Translations under genes and position numbers: made by a program
DNA from: Euryarchaeota archaeon UBA13
GTDB taxonomy: Archaea > Thermoplasmatota > Poseidoniia > Poseidoniales > Poseidoniaceae
Assembly: GCA_002495945.1 (NCBI GenBank)
Contig: DAHU01000079.1
Coordinates: 1-17,086, forward strand
DNA length: 17,086 nucleotides
Direction of reading: 5' to 3'
Part shown: positions 1 through 7,898 of the stretch, in pieces
Layout of the letters: every line of letters starts with the position of its first letter
How positions within the stretch are numbered: position 1 is the stretch's first letter
Notes under the pieces: generated by a model
Seen by the model: the letters and a program-made list of their open reading frames with translations, nothing else
Told to the model about the DNA's origin: nothing
Databases searched by the model: none

Positions 1-462
1 GTTGCCTATTCAAACGGCGCCGTACTGACAAATCACCCTGAGTTTTTACCGACAGTGCTGAAGCAACCAAATGATAGATCTGGACCGGGACCAAGGTTTG
101 CGTCTACAATTCCTGCGCTGAATCCTACTTCTGATAGTACAGTTGGAGCTGGAGTTATGAATCTAGATATTGAATTAGCATATCGGGAGTCTCTAGCATC
201 AGAAACTGCGTACGAAGTTAGGAGAGGTTGGTACAGCCCTTATGGCGAAGCGATTGCCAATTCAGCCGCTAGTGGTTTGGACCAAAGTTTAGACTGGACT
301 ATATATCCAGGAAGTCTTGAACTATTGACCGATTATGTTGGCTGGGTTCCAGACCCAAGTATAGGTACTTCGGAAGCGGTTTGGCACACCAATGGTGCAG
401 CAATTCAATTTAGCCTACAGTTATCCTCTCTTGATGTCACAATGCTGGAGGCGGTAGAATGA
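1..462 (+). CDS. Secreted pilin-like protein, C-terminal part (5' end outside window)
   Basis: The reading frame is open from base 1, so the gene starts left of the window and only about 153 C-terminal residues are seen. No start codon inside the window is convincing; a GTG at 55 falls mid-domain. The visible part has no membrane segment and no cysteine. It is rich in Ser, Gly, Pro and aromatic residues, with a Tyr-Ser-Asn-Gly-Ala-Val stretch near the left edge and a later Val-Gly-Ala-Gly-Val. This resembles the extracellular beta-rich half of archaeal pilin-like proteins (the DUF7289 type found in haloarchaea), recalled by pattern only. The stop overlaps the next gene by four bases (ATGA), so the two are translationally coupled and probably form part of a type IV pilus-like or pseudopilin cluster that continues to the left. 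The coding call is secure; the family call is tentative. Confidence 0.72.
   Translation, partial: VAYSNGAVLTNHPEFLPTVLKQPNDRSGPGPRFASTIPALNPTSDSTVGAGVMNLDIELAYRESLASETAYEVRRGWYSPYGEAIANSAASGLDQSLDWTIYPGSLELLTDYVGWVPDPSIGTSEAVWHTNGAAIQFSLQLSSLDVTMLEAVE
447..451 (+). promoter_or_regulatory. Shine-Dalgarno site for the gene at 459
   Basis: GGAGG lies seven bases before the ATG at 459, inside the end of the preceding coding sequence. It supports that ATG as the true start and indicates coupled translation of the overlapping pair. Confidence 0.75.
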
Positions 463-929
463 GGAAAGACACACGACGAGTGAACGACACTTCAGGTGCA
501 GCAACCGAGTTGGGATATATATTCACATTCCTGCTGGGAGTATTGCTACTTTCTGTATTCAGTTTATGGACTTATGACATTGAAACTGCAACGAGAGAGA
601 GATGGAATGAGGAGGCTGTACAAATGAATCTAGATGACTTGGCAGCCGCTGTCGAGCGTGCTGATGAGGCTAGCCGTTTAGGAGATGTAGAATATACCGA
701 ATCTGTCTGGTGGCGAGCAACCGAAGCTGATGAAAACCTATTCTCTATTCAACTCACTGACAACTCATTGATTTTGATAGATGATGGAGGCTCCCTAGAT
801 ACTCAAGTGTTTATTTCAGGCACTGGCTCGGGAAGCCACACCGGCACAGTGAATTTATCTGGTGCCCAGATGATTTGGGTAATTCACAAAGACGGAGTCA
901 CCTCAATTGAAGTGGATAGGCCGCAGTAA
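459..929 (+). CDS. Small single-pass membrane protein, pilin-like
   Basis: A 156-residue protein. The N-terminus is short and basic (Arg/Lys at 2-7) and is followed by one hydrophobic helix at about residues 20-38. Directly before the helix is Ser-Gly-Ala-Ala-Thr-Glu, which resembles the cleavage region of archaeal class III (prepilin) signal peptides: a Gly, then a Glu near +5. A charged amphipathic helix follows at about 40-75, then a beta-rich C-terminal domain. This layout matches haloarchaeal pilin-like families such as DUF7266; the assignment is by layout, not by search. It probably acts with the upstream overlapping gene in a pilus-like or surface complex. The ATG is supported by a GGAGG site. 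The TAA stop at 927-929 abuts the stop of the oppositely oriented gene at 930. It could instead be an ordinary bitopic membrane protein that is not processed. Confidence 0.8.
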   Translation: MRKDTRRVNDTSGAATELGYIFTFLLGVLLLSVFSLWTYDIETATRERWNEEAVQMNLDDLAAAVERADEASRLGDVEYTESVWWRATEADENLFSIQLTDNSLILIDDGGSLDTQVFISGTGSGSHTGTVNLSGAQMIWVIHKDGVTSIEVDRPQ

Positions 930-3452
930 TCAACGACCCATTACAGCGTTATGGACACGAGTTTGAACCTCTCGCATCCTAGACTTTGCCCCAAGTTCTC
1001 TAAACACAGATAGTGCCCGTTGTAAGTATTCCATTCTTCGTGATTTTTCAGGTGCAACACTACCCAAGCGAATAAGCAGTTCACCAATTTGCATGCGCAA
1101 ATCATTCGCTTCTGCAATAACCAAAGCCTCTCTAAAGTGTTCCATAGCTTCATCGTTTTTACCAGAGTCTTGTAAGACCTCACCCAGCAGTATGGTAATG
1201 TCTACCATTGCTAATATGTCACCTTCCTCATTCATGGCTTCCAATGCTTGAGAGTAGTGATGTGATGCAACATCAGCATCACCTACCTTAGCATAATAGC
1301 GTCCGAGCACGGCCTGTGATCTTGCATGGAATTGTTTATCATTTAATTTGTCAGTTTTATCAAATGCCTCAAGTGCGTGGTCGCGAGCTCGTTCAATCTC
1401 GCCTAAGTCCATTAAAGAACGGGCAAGAATAAGTTGAGAACTTATCAATTCATTATCATCATTTTCTCTAAGTATGGTTTCAACTTCGCCGTATGACTCA
1501 AGGGCCTTTGAAGTGTCATTTTTCCTTCTTAAGATATAGCCCATATTGTTGTAACATCTCGCCGCACCAATTGCATCTTTTAATTTTATAAAAATCTCTA
1601 ACGCGTCTCTGTGCATTGTTAATGATTCATCAAGATTACCCTGCTTTAGCGAAATATCTGCAAGGGCGCATAGTAATTCAGCCTGAGTGCTGACATCTTT
1701 AGTTTTCATCGAGGTGTCCTGAGCGATTCTAAAAGCATCTTTTGCTTCCTCAAATCTACCTAATAACGCTAAAATTTCACCCTTATGGTGATTTATTTTA
1801 GTGGAAATTTCACTAGATAATTCGGATTGGTCAAGTGATTCAATTAGACCAAGTAACTCCATATGTCCTTGAGAAATCAAACTACTACCATTCTGTACAA
1901 TGATTTCTGCCGCTTCAGACATGTTATCAGAACTTACCAAATGAAATATCAGTTCGATTGTGAAGCCTGGCGTATCATTAGATTTCTGATACCAAGAACT
2001 GCATTTGTTATGTAATTCAAATTTCAGTTTCTCATCCAAACTTCTAAGCAAAAATTCCCTAATCAAGTCGTGTACATCATACACTTCACTGTCAACCTGC
2101 CTAGCCAAGCCTTGTTCAACCAAGGAATCTAAAACATCGATATCCAGTTTCTGTTCTGATAATGCTTCAATAGACACTGGTTCTCTGAATATCGACAGAA
2201 CTGACAGCACCCGCTTCTGCTCTGCACTAAGTTTTGAGAAAATCTCCACGGTGACATAGTTTTCGAGGGTTTCATGGAAAGCAGTTGCTGAGGCACCTCG
2301 ATTAATTAATTCAAGAACAAGCGGATGCCCACGTGAAATACCGTGAATGTACAACCACTGTTCATCTTCCATATTCTCAAAACTACTCAGAAGTTTGCGA
2401 CCAGAGTCAGAATCTAAACCATCAAGTGGCAGTACCAAACTGGCAATTCTACCTTCGGCATCTTTGGATGGGACTACGGGCTTAAATGACCTCGAGAATA
2501 ATACCAGACCAATCTTTTCTTCACTGCCAAGTAGCCCCAAAGCCATAGCTTGGAAGGTTTGATGTAATGTTGAATCAGCGACTTTGTGGAAATCATCTAT
2601 AACGATTAGCGAAGGTGTTCCCTCAAGAGCATTGATTAGCAAATTTGCAGCTTCTGCTGGCTTAGGAACAGGAGTTGTAGCGATATAATCAGCAAATGTC
2701 GAATCACCTATATTTGCTAACCACTCACCAACTGACTCGAAGAATGAACGAGACCCCTCCCAATCCTGACATCGATGATACATCAAATTCCTACGATGCA
2801 TAAATCGTTCAATCAATTTGCTTGCCATTGTGGTTTTACCAATACCTGCAATACCGGGCACGAGGAGTGTTGTTGCTCTGGCTTCTAACAAATTGAACAT
2901 ATTGTCTAGTTCCTTTTCACGCCCGTAAAAGTGTCTCAAGCGTGGTAAATCACCGAGCGCCGTAACCAGTTGTTTTTCGACGTGTTTTGACAAATCTCTT
3001 TCAATCAAATCGGCTGAAAGGGTCCTCGAGTCGAGGATACAATTGTCATCCATATAGCGAATTATGTCAACTGAACGCATCGTAAACGGCAGTATTGTGT
3101 TAATTTCACCCAATGTAGAAGACTCAATTTTTCCATCATTGAGAATACACCGAACTGGGAACGCTCGCAAATCATTCCAAGTTTCTTCAGCGAGATTTTT
3201 TCCTGAATCCGTTAAAAAATACGCTTTTCTCTTCCTAGATACTCCTTTAACATGGGCTTGTCGCTCGATAAGTAAGCCTTGATCTTTTAGTCCAGCAATG
3301 GCTCTTGGAACATTAGAACGCGCAATCGCAACAGCATTTGCAATACCCATCTGAGATAAAGAAAATGGCACTTCTACACTATTTTTGTAGTCAGAATAAT
3401 CTAAAAGATGCAACAAGATTCTTTCTTGTACACCAGGTTTTGCATTAGCCAT
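930..3452 (-). CDS. STAND NTPase transcriptional regulator (winged helix, NB-ARC-like ATPase, TPR)
   Basis: An 840-residue cytosolic protein; no signal peptide or membrane helix. Positions below count a preceding TTG codon as residue 1, so subtract one for the ATG start. Residues 9-95 form a MarR/PadR-like winged helix: a Ser-Leu-Ser-Gln helix-turn-helix, then a basic wing ending in Tyr-Phe-Leu-Thr-Asp-Ser-Gly. A Phe-Tyr-Gly-Arg-Glu-Lys-Glu-Leu element (176-183) opens the NTPase. Walker A is GIAGIGKTT (201-209), with Lys207. Walker B is LIVIDD (283-288). Ser-Arg at 321-322 is sensor-like, GHPL (376-379) is the NB-ARC GxP-type motif, and Val-His-Asp (461-463) is an MHD motif in the second winged helix. 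From about 515 to 830 there are some seven TPRs with a roughly 40-residue period. As in other STAND proteins (MalT, Apaf-1), ligand binding to the TPRs probably triggers ATP-dependent oligomerisation and changes DNA binding. ATG at 3452 is preferred to TTG at 3455 because of a GGTGA site. The gene starts 12 bases after the surface protein gene. Confidence 0.9.
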   Translation of the reverse strand: MANAKPGVQERILLHLLDYSDYKNSVEVPFSLSQMGIANAVAIARSNVPRAIAGLKDQGLLIERQAHVKGVSRKRKAYFLTDSGKNLAEETWNDLRAFPVRCILNDGKIESSTLGEINTILPFTMRSVDIIRYMDDNCILDSRTLSADLIERDLSKHVEKQLVTALGDLPRLRHFYGREKELDNMFNLLEARATTLLVPGIAGIGKTTMASKLIERFMHRRNLMYHRCQDWEGSRSFFESVGEWLANIGDSTFADYIATTPVPKPAEAANLLINALEGTPSLIVIDDFHKVADSTLHQTFQAMALGLLGSEEKIGLVLFSRSFKPVVPSKDAEGRIASLVLPLDGLDSDSGRKLLSSFENMEDEQWLYIHGISRGHPLVLELINRGASATAFHETLENYVTVEIFSKLSAEQKRVLSVLSIFREPVSIEALSEQKLDIDVLDSLVEQGLARQVDSEVYDVHDLIREFLLRSLDEKLKFELHNKCSSWYQKSNDTPGFTIELIFHLVSSDNMSEAAEIIVQNGSSLISQGHMELLGLIESLDQSELSSEISTKINHHKGEILALLGRFEEAKDAFRIAQDTSMKTKDVSTQAELLCALADISLKQGNLDESLTMHRDALEIFIKLKDAIGAARCYNNMGYILRRKNDTSKALESYGEVETILRENDDNELISSQLILARSLMDLGEIERARDHALEAFDKTDKLNDKQFHARSQAVLGRYYAKVGDADVASHHYSQALEAMNEEGDILAMVDITILLGEVLQDSGKNDEAMEHFREALVIAEANDLRMQIGELLIRLGSVAPEKSRRMEYLQRALSVFRELGAKSRMREVQTRVHNAVMGR

Positions 3453-3456
3453 CAAA

Positions 3457-3461
3457 TCACC
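3457..3461 (-). promoter_or_regulatory. Shine-Dalgarno-like site for the STAND gene
   Basis: GGTGA on the minus strand lies four bases before the ATG at 3452 and within the 12-base gap after the upstream stop codon. It favours ATG over the in-frame TTG one codon earlier, which would sit only one base from the site. Confidence 0.5.
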
Positions 3462-3464
3462 GAA

Positions 3465-6400
3465 TTACTGATTTTCTTGTGAGTAATTAGGGTCCGGAAC
3501 CCATTGATTGTTCTGTGCGTCCCACAGCCATCCCGGGTGTTGGGAAGATTGCTGTACTGCTTGTTGAGCTGGTTGTTGTACCTGCTGTTGTACTTGCTGT
3601 TGTGGTACTGCGGGTTGTTGTGGGATGCTTGGTGTTTGTTTTGCTTTGGCCCACGCATACGGGTCTTCAGCAACCTGCTGAGCAACATTCATTTCTTCCT
3701 CATCATCATATTCTTCAAAAGTAAAGAAGAACATACCAACGCCAATTAAGACCGCGATTACTACTAAAGCAATAACGCTGTACAGTATCAAATTACTACT
3801 CTCTGACTCTGCTTTTGAAGATAGTTCAAACAGAGCATCATCGCCTTCTTCATTTGCATAGATTTGACCATCCATCTCGAACACTATTTCTCTTGAATCT
3901 TTTGAACCAAGCATACTGCCACTAATTTCCATGCTCCAAGTACCATCAGGTAGAACCCTTGTAGAGTTAAGCATTTGACCTGATTTAGAATCAAACCTTG
4001 CCTTAACAAGACTATCTGGAAGACCTTGTCCATAGAAATATGCAGGCTCTGAGTCACTGATGACTCCGGTGCCGTCTCTTATCACTTCAAACGAAACAGA
4101 TTTTACAATAACGTTCACAGATCGAGAAATTTCCCATAAATCACTGCTATCAGTAGCGACAAATTTCAGCGTTGCCAACGACCACTGACTTATATCATCT
4201 GAACGGGTAGACGGCGGGTTGTAGGTTGCAACTCCCTCGGCAGATATTGAGATGTAATCATAGTACAAATCATCATTGATTAGGTTGGGATCGTTATACA
4301 CGTCATATCGCAATAATCCTCCTTCTGGGTCATCGAAATATTCTGTCAAGTCAAATGTTGCTCCTGCACCACATCGGTCCAAACTTTTAGAGTTAGAATC
4401 ACAATATACAACCACAGTATTTGGCCAGTTAGAAGGATCAAAGGTCGGTGGTGAATTATCCACTGAGTTATCAATGGTAATGAATCTAGTTTCTTCATCA
4501 GAGTATGATTCCCCATCGAATGAACGAACTACAATCTCATAGACTGAATTATGTGGAAGGTTATTGGTTTTCCAAATCGAATTTTGATTCCATGAGGTGT
4601 TGAATTCTCCTGCTTGAATCAGGTTTTGTGTAATAGTAATGGTATTGGCAGCAGAGCCGCTGTCTCGACCATTTTTGTAAATATCAATGTCAACTCTCGT
4701 AATGATGCCATCATTGTCCCAAACATAGCCCGATATTGCCGTAGATTCACTACCTCTGATTACTTCATTATTGAGCGGGTAATCCAATGCAATGTTTGGT
4801 TTAGCATTCTCATTAATTATCTCAAGGTTCAATGTGACTACGACACATGTTTCATCACTGGTATCATCTTTACAAAAATCGCTATCTGCGGCCCAAATTT
4901 TGAACGTGTAGTCTCCAGATGCATAGGTTCGATAGTTCCAGTCGTATTGCCAAGCAGAGAGTGTCTCACCACTTGCGGGAGTTATAGCGAATTTAGAGGT
5001 GAATTGAGGATTGGAATCCTCAGTAATTTCAAACCATATTTCTTTGATATCATTGCCATTAACACCGAAATACGGGTCACTCGCAGTTCCACTAAAAGAA
5101 ATCACTGAACCTTTAGCAGAATTCGGATTATGCTGAGAGTTTTGAGCGGGCGTATTTACTACTATGCTAGGGGCTTCTAAGTTTAGCTTATACTTCTTAA
5201 CGGCAATTGGAGAATAATCCAATCCATCAAATGACCTAACTCTGAATGTTACATCACCTTCGCCTTCCGAGTAATTTGACATATCATATTCAAACGCCCA
5301 AGTACTGAATGGATAACTTCCCTGAGTAATTTCTCCACCGGAATTGGAGGTATCTACAGCAGAAATCCACATGTTTGAACCTGGTGGCTGTACTTGAACA
5401 TCTTCGACATAGCCAAACTGCTTCTGTTGAGCAATAATGTCACTAGCATAAGGTGGTGCTTCACCGTCCCAAGCAGTACCGGATAAAGCAACAACTCGAG
5501 CAAATGAGGTTAGTTCTGGCTGCTCAACAGTCACACTTGGTGCCATATTAACCAATGAGATGATGTCGTCAACTGGACCAGTTAACTCAAATTCATACTC
5601 GTAAATACCCTTGCCAAATTTGTATGCCTCTACTCTGTATTTTGGAATCTCTCGGTCATTCAAACAATCACTATCACTGTCATCAGTAAAGGTATCACCG
5701 TCGTTATCATATCCGTCTGAACATGTATTCTCATCGAGTGTTCTAACAATTGGTGGACCGCCCGAAGCGTTGGCCAATTGAACCTGAACATTATTCTCCC
5801 CTACAACGTGATTATTGTTACGATCCAAGTAGAAATTACTTGCCAAGGTCACTTCATCCGTGTATCCTTGCGCATCGGTTGTCATTGTGTAAAGTGGAGT
5901 GCCAACTGCATCCTTGATGATTACTGTTGCACCTTCCACATCGACATTTGCTGCCTTAACCCTAAATTTGACAAGTTCACCCTCTCTTACTTGATTGCCC
6001 CAAGCTGATTGCTGGTTGGTTACGTGAATCTTGCTGGTATCGAAGTTTTGTAAACCTGCGAAAGAGAATACGGTTGAATTGTTAACCAATTCTAATGCCA
6101 TTGGCATATCAGCCGGCGGCATATTGGCGGTATTTGGTAGTTTTAGACATTCATTAGGCACATCGGGGCACTCTGCTCCAAGCCATTGTAAATTGATTGG
6201 ATAAAGTTCATTGGGACCTGGAGCCGGTATGTTTTCTGATTGTATGGTGACCATAGATTCTGTTATGTTGTAAACTTGCTGTGCACCAACAAAGGTATTG
6301 CCGGAAAAATAACCGATAGAGCCGTACTTACTCCCATAATTGTCATCGTGATGAGATATATTGACAGCAAAACTATCGGTTTGCATATCGTTGTTTTGTA

Positions 6401-7877
6401 CATTAACTATGCCACCCTTAATTCTAAGAGCGTCGCCGACATTATTTTTCACCACATTGTTGTATAGGGTCGCTGAGGCTCTAAAGATATGAATTGCTGG
6501 ACATTGGAAATCACCGCCGTACATCTTCAGTGAATTACATGTTCCTGTGTTAGTATCAATCACGTTGTTTTCCATGTAAAGTCTTGATTCGGAGGGTTGG
6601 ATAGATGGCCATCCGCTGTCTTGGTAATGGTACTCTCCGTGAACTACTGCTTCCTTGCCGGTGTTGGAGATGTTATTGCCGATTGCGGTAACTTCAGAAG
6701 TACCGTAAATCCACAACCCATTGAAACCACCAATCGGCCCAATTGTATTGTCGATTAATTCAGCAGTTGATGAACGAACTGCAATTCCAGAACCTTGCTC
6801 AGCGCCGGAAATGGTATTCCTTGATGCTGAAATTCTTGCTTGGTCATATGCGGTAATGCCTGCACCTTCCGCTGTTGTGAGCACATTGTCATTAATCAGC
6901 AGAGTGTGTTTGATGGTACCGGTTTGTTTGAATCCGTTTGTGTTAACCGCAGCGCAGTTAATATTGATGTCTGAATTGATAATTTCCCCAGATGACTGCT
7001 TGAAAAATACACCATATCCATTGTCACTTATGGTAATTCCATCGAGTGCGATGTAAGAGTTATCGGCATATATCATTTGAATACCATTTCCGTTGTTGCC
7101 GCACGAACCTTCCGCATCGCCGGTAAAGGTTGAACTTGACACGGTGAATGGATCGGAAATACCAGCACCTGCTCCTAGCGAATCAATCGCTGCTCGCTTA
7201 CCAAGAGAATAAGCGTCTTGTCCCAATGTGAAAGTAGAGCTTGTTATCGATGGATTTGCTAGATTTGTCAAGAAGATATTTGATGCATTGGTGTTGGTAA
7301 AAGTAAGTCCGTTAGCAGTAGTCCTTGGGCCGTCAAAAACCAAGGCAGCATACTTTGCTTGCGGATTACCACCGACGAAATAGATGTATTCGTAACCAAA
7401 TGCATTTTCAAACTCCGCAAAATTCAGGCCTGTTTTGGCTTCATCTATGGTATTTCTAATGATCATACCTGAACCGCAAGCAGCATCGACGCTACCATAG
7501 CAATCTCCTCTTTGGAGGTATTCTGTTGCAGAAGGAATACTCCACGAGAAGGTCACCAGATTGCCAGTAGAACCGTCTGATGGTGCACCACAAGCCTTTG
7601 ATGCTACGCAAATTGCACCTCTTACATCAATGAATTTACCGTACGGGATATTGATTGTTGTTCCAGCGTTTACGATCAGCGAGGCACCCGGAGCGACCGT
7701 CACGTTGTCAGTTAGCGTGTGGGTCCCTGTCCAAGTTTCTTGACCATTAAGCAAGCCATTTGTAGTTTGATTTATTCCTGCTGCTGATGCAGTTGGAACA
7801 GAAATCATTGACAACATAACCGACATAAACATCAGCGCTATCATTGAAACACTTTTTTTCTTAAGATTTGAAGACAT
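3465..7877 (-). CDS. Giant surface protein: beta-helix, Ig-like modules, membrane anchor, Q-rich cytoplasmic tail
   Basis: A 1470-residue exported protein. Start: ATG at 7877 is chosen over an upstream in-frame codon at 7913, because it gives a clean Sec signal peptide (three Lys, hydrophobic core, Ala-Ser-Ala-Ala near residue 33) and has GAGGAG five bases upstream. About 40-550 is a right-handed parallel beta-helix of the NosD/pectate-lyase type, with repeated Asn-rich turns (for example Arg-Asn-Thr-Ile, Asn-Asn-Val-Ile, Ser-Gly-Asn-Thr-Phe). About 719-738 is a Cys-flanked CSDGYDNDGD-type Asp-rich loop, probably calcium-binding. About 780-1135 holds three Ig-like modules with Ser-Gly-Thr-Ala-Trp-Asp / Ser-Gly-Tyr-Val-Trp-Asp signatures, and a cadherin-like module follows. 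A membrane helix spans about 1362-1386. The cytoplasmic tail (1387-1470) is first acidic, then has Asp-Pro-Tyr-Ala-Trp-Ala, a Gln/Pro-rich stretch and HPGWLWDAQNNQWVPDPNY. The role is probably carbohydrate or surface binding and sensing; an enzymatic role for the helix is not excluded. Confidence 0.9.
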   Translation of the reverse strand: MSSNLKKKSVSMIALMFMSVMLSMISVPTASAAGINQTTNGLLNGQETWTGTHTLTDNVTVAPGASLIVNAGTTINIPYGKFIDVRGAICVASKACGAPSDGSTGNLVTFSWSIPSATEYLQRGDCYGSVDAACGSGMIIRNTIDEAKTGLNFAEFENAFGYEYIYFVGGNPQAKYAALVFDGPRTTANGLTFTNTNASNIFLTNLANPSITSSTFTLGQDAYSLGKRAAIDSLGAGAGISDPFTVSSSTFTGDAEGSCGNNGNGIQMIYADNSYIALDGITISDNGYGVFFKQSSGEIINSDININCAAVNTNGFKQTGTIKHTLLINDNVLTTAEGAGITAYDQARISASRNTISGAEQGSGIAVRSSTAELIDNTIGPIGGFNGLWIYGTSEVTAIGNNISNTGKEAVVHGEYHYQDSGWPSIQPSESRLYMENNVIDTNTGTCNSLKMYGGDFQCPAIHIFRASATLYNNVVKNNVGDALRIKGGIVNVQNNDMQTDSFAVNISHHDDNYGSKYGSIGYFSGNTFVGAQQVYNITESMVTIQSENIPAPGPNELYPINLQWLGAECPDVPNECLKLPNTANMPPADMPMALELVNNSTVFSFAGLQNFDTSKIHVTNQQSAWGNQVREGELVKFRVKAANVDVEGATVIIKDAVGTPLYTMTTDAQGYTDEVTLASNFYLDRNNNHVVGENNVQVQLANASGGPPIVRTLDENTCSDGYDNDGDTFTDDSDSDCLNDREIPKYRVEAYKFGKGIYEYEFELTGPVDDIISLVNMAPSVTVEQPELTSFARVVALSGTAWDGEAPPYASDIIAQQKQFGYVEDVQVQPPGSNMWISAVDTSNSGGEITQGSYPFSTWAFEYDMSNYSEGEGDVTFRVRSFDGLDYSPIAVKKYKLNLEAPSIVVNTPAQNSQHNPNSAKGSVISFSGTASDPYFGVNGNDIKEIWFEITEDSNPQFTSKFAITPASGETLSAWQYDWNYRTYASGDYTFKIWAADSDFCKDDTSDETCVVVTLNLEIINENAKPNIALDYPLNNEVIRGSESTAISGYVWDNDGIITRVDIDIYKNGRDSGSAANTITITQNLIQAGEFNTSWNQNSIWKTNNLPHNSVYEIVVRSFDGESYSDEETRFITIDNSVDNSPPTFDPSNWPNTVVVYCDSNSKSLDRCGAGATFDLTEYFDDPEGGLLRYDVYNDPNLINDDLYYDYISISAEGVATYNPPSTRSDDISQWSLATLKFVATDSSDLWEISRSVNVIVKSVSFEVIRDGTGVISDSEPAYFYGQGLPDSLVKARFDSKSGQMLNSTRVLPDGTWSMEISGSMLGSKDSREIVFEMDGQIYANEEGDDALFELSSKAESESSNLILYSVIALVVIAVLIGVGMFFFTFEEYDDEEEMNVAQQVAEDPYAWAKAKQTPSIPQQPAVPQQQVQQQVQQPAQQAVQQSSQHPGWLWDAQNNQWVPDPNYSQENQ
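3486..3628 (-). repeat. Gln/Pro-rich low-complexity cytoplasmic tail with GWLWD motif
   Basis: The last 50 or so residues of the surface protein combine runs of Gln with Pro and Val (PQQPAVPQQQVQQQVQQPAQ) and then a tryptophan-rich HPGWLWDAQNNQWVPDPNY segment. The DNA shows matching imperfect TGTTG/TTGTTGT tandem repeats on the plus strand. The tail follows the single membrane helix, so it lies in the cytoplasm. The Trp-rich segment vaguely recalls the DUF2510 pattern (Gly-Trp-Tyr-Pro-Asp-Pro... Trp), but this is recall only. Confidence 0.6.
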
Positions 7878-7882
7878 AACCA

Positions 7883-7888
7883 CTCCTC
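7883..7888 (-). promoter_or_regulatory. Shine-Dalgarno site that fixes the surface-protein start
   Basis: GAGGAG on the minus strand, five bases before the ATG at 7877. It falls within the longer open frame that begins at 7913, so it supports the shorter start with the signal peptide at its extreme N-terminus. Confidence 0.8.
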
Positions 7889-7898
7889 TATAATGGGC

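Noticed and set aside
930..3452. Anti-phage STAND (Avs-like) defence gene
   Set aside because: There is no effector domain. The N-terminal domain is a winged helix and the neighbours are surface genes, so transcriptional control fits better.
3453..3455. TTG start one codon before the ATG of the STAND gene
   Set aside because: The following ATG has better spacing to GGTGA and ATG is the preferred codon.
3540..3630. TTGTTG-type repeats as a CRISPR or regulatory array
   Set aside because: They are in-frame codon repeats for Gln in the minus-strand tail, without spacers or constant repeat units.
4614..5108. 164-codon open frame on the plus strand
   Set aside because: It is antisense to the strongly supported surface protein gene, with no Shine-Dalgarno and no domain-like content.
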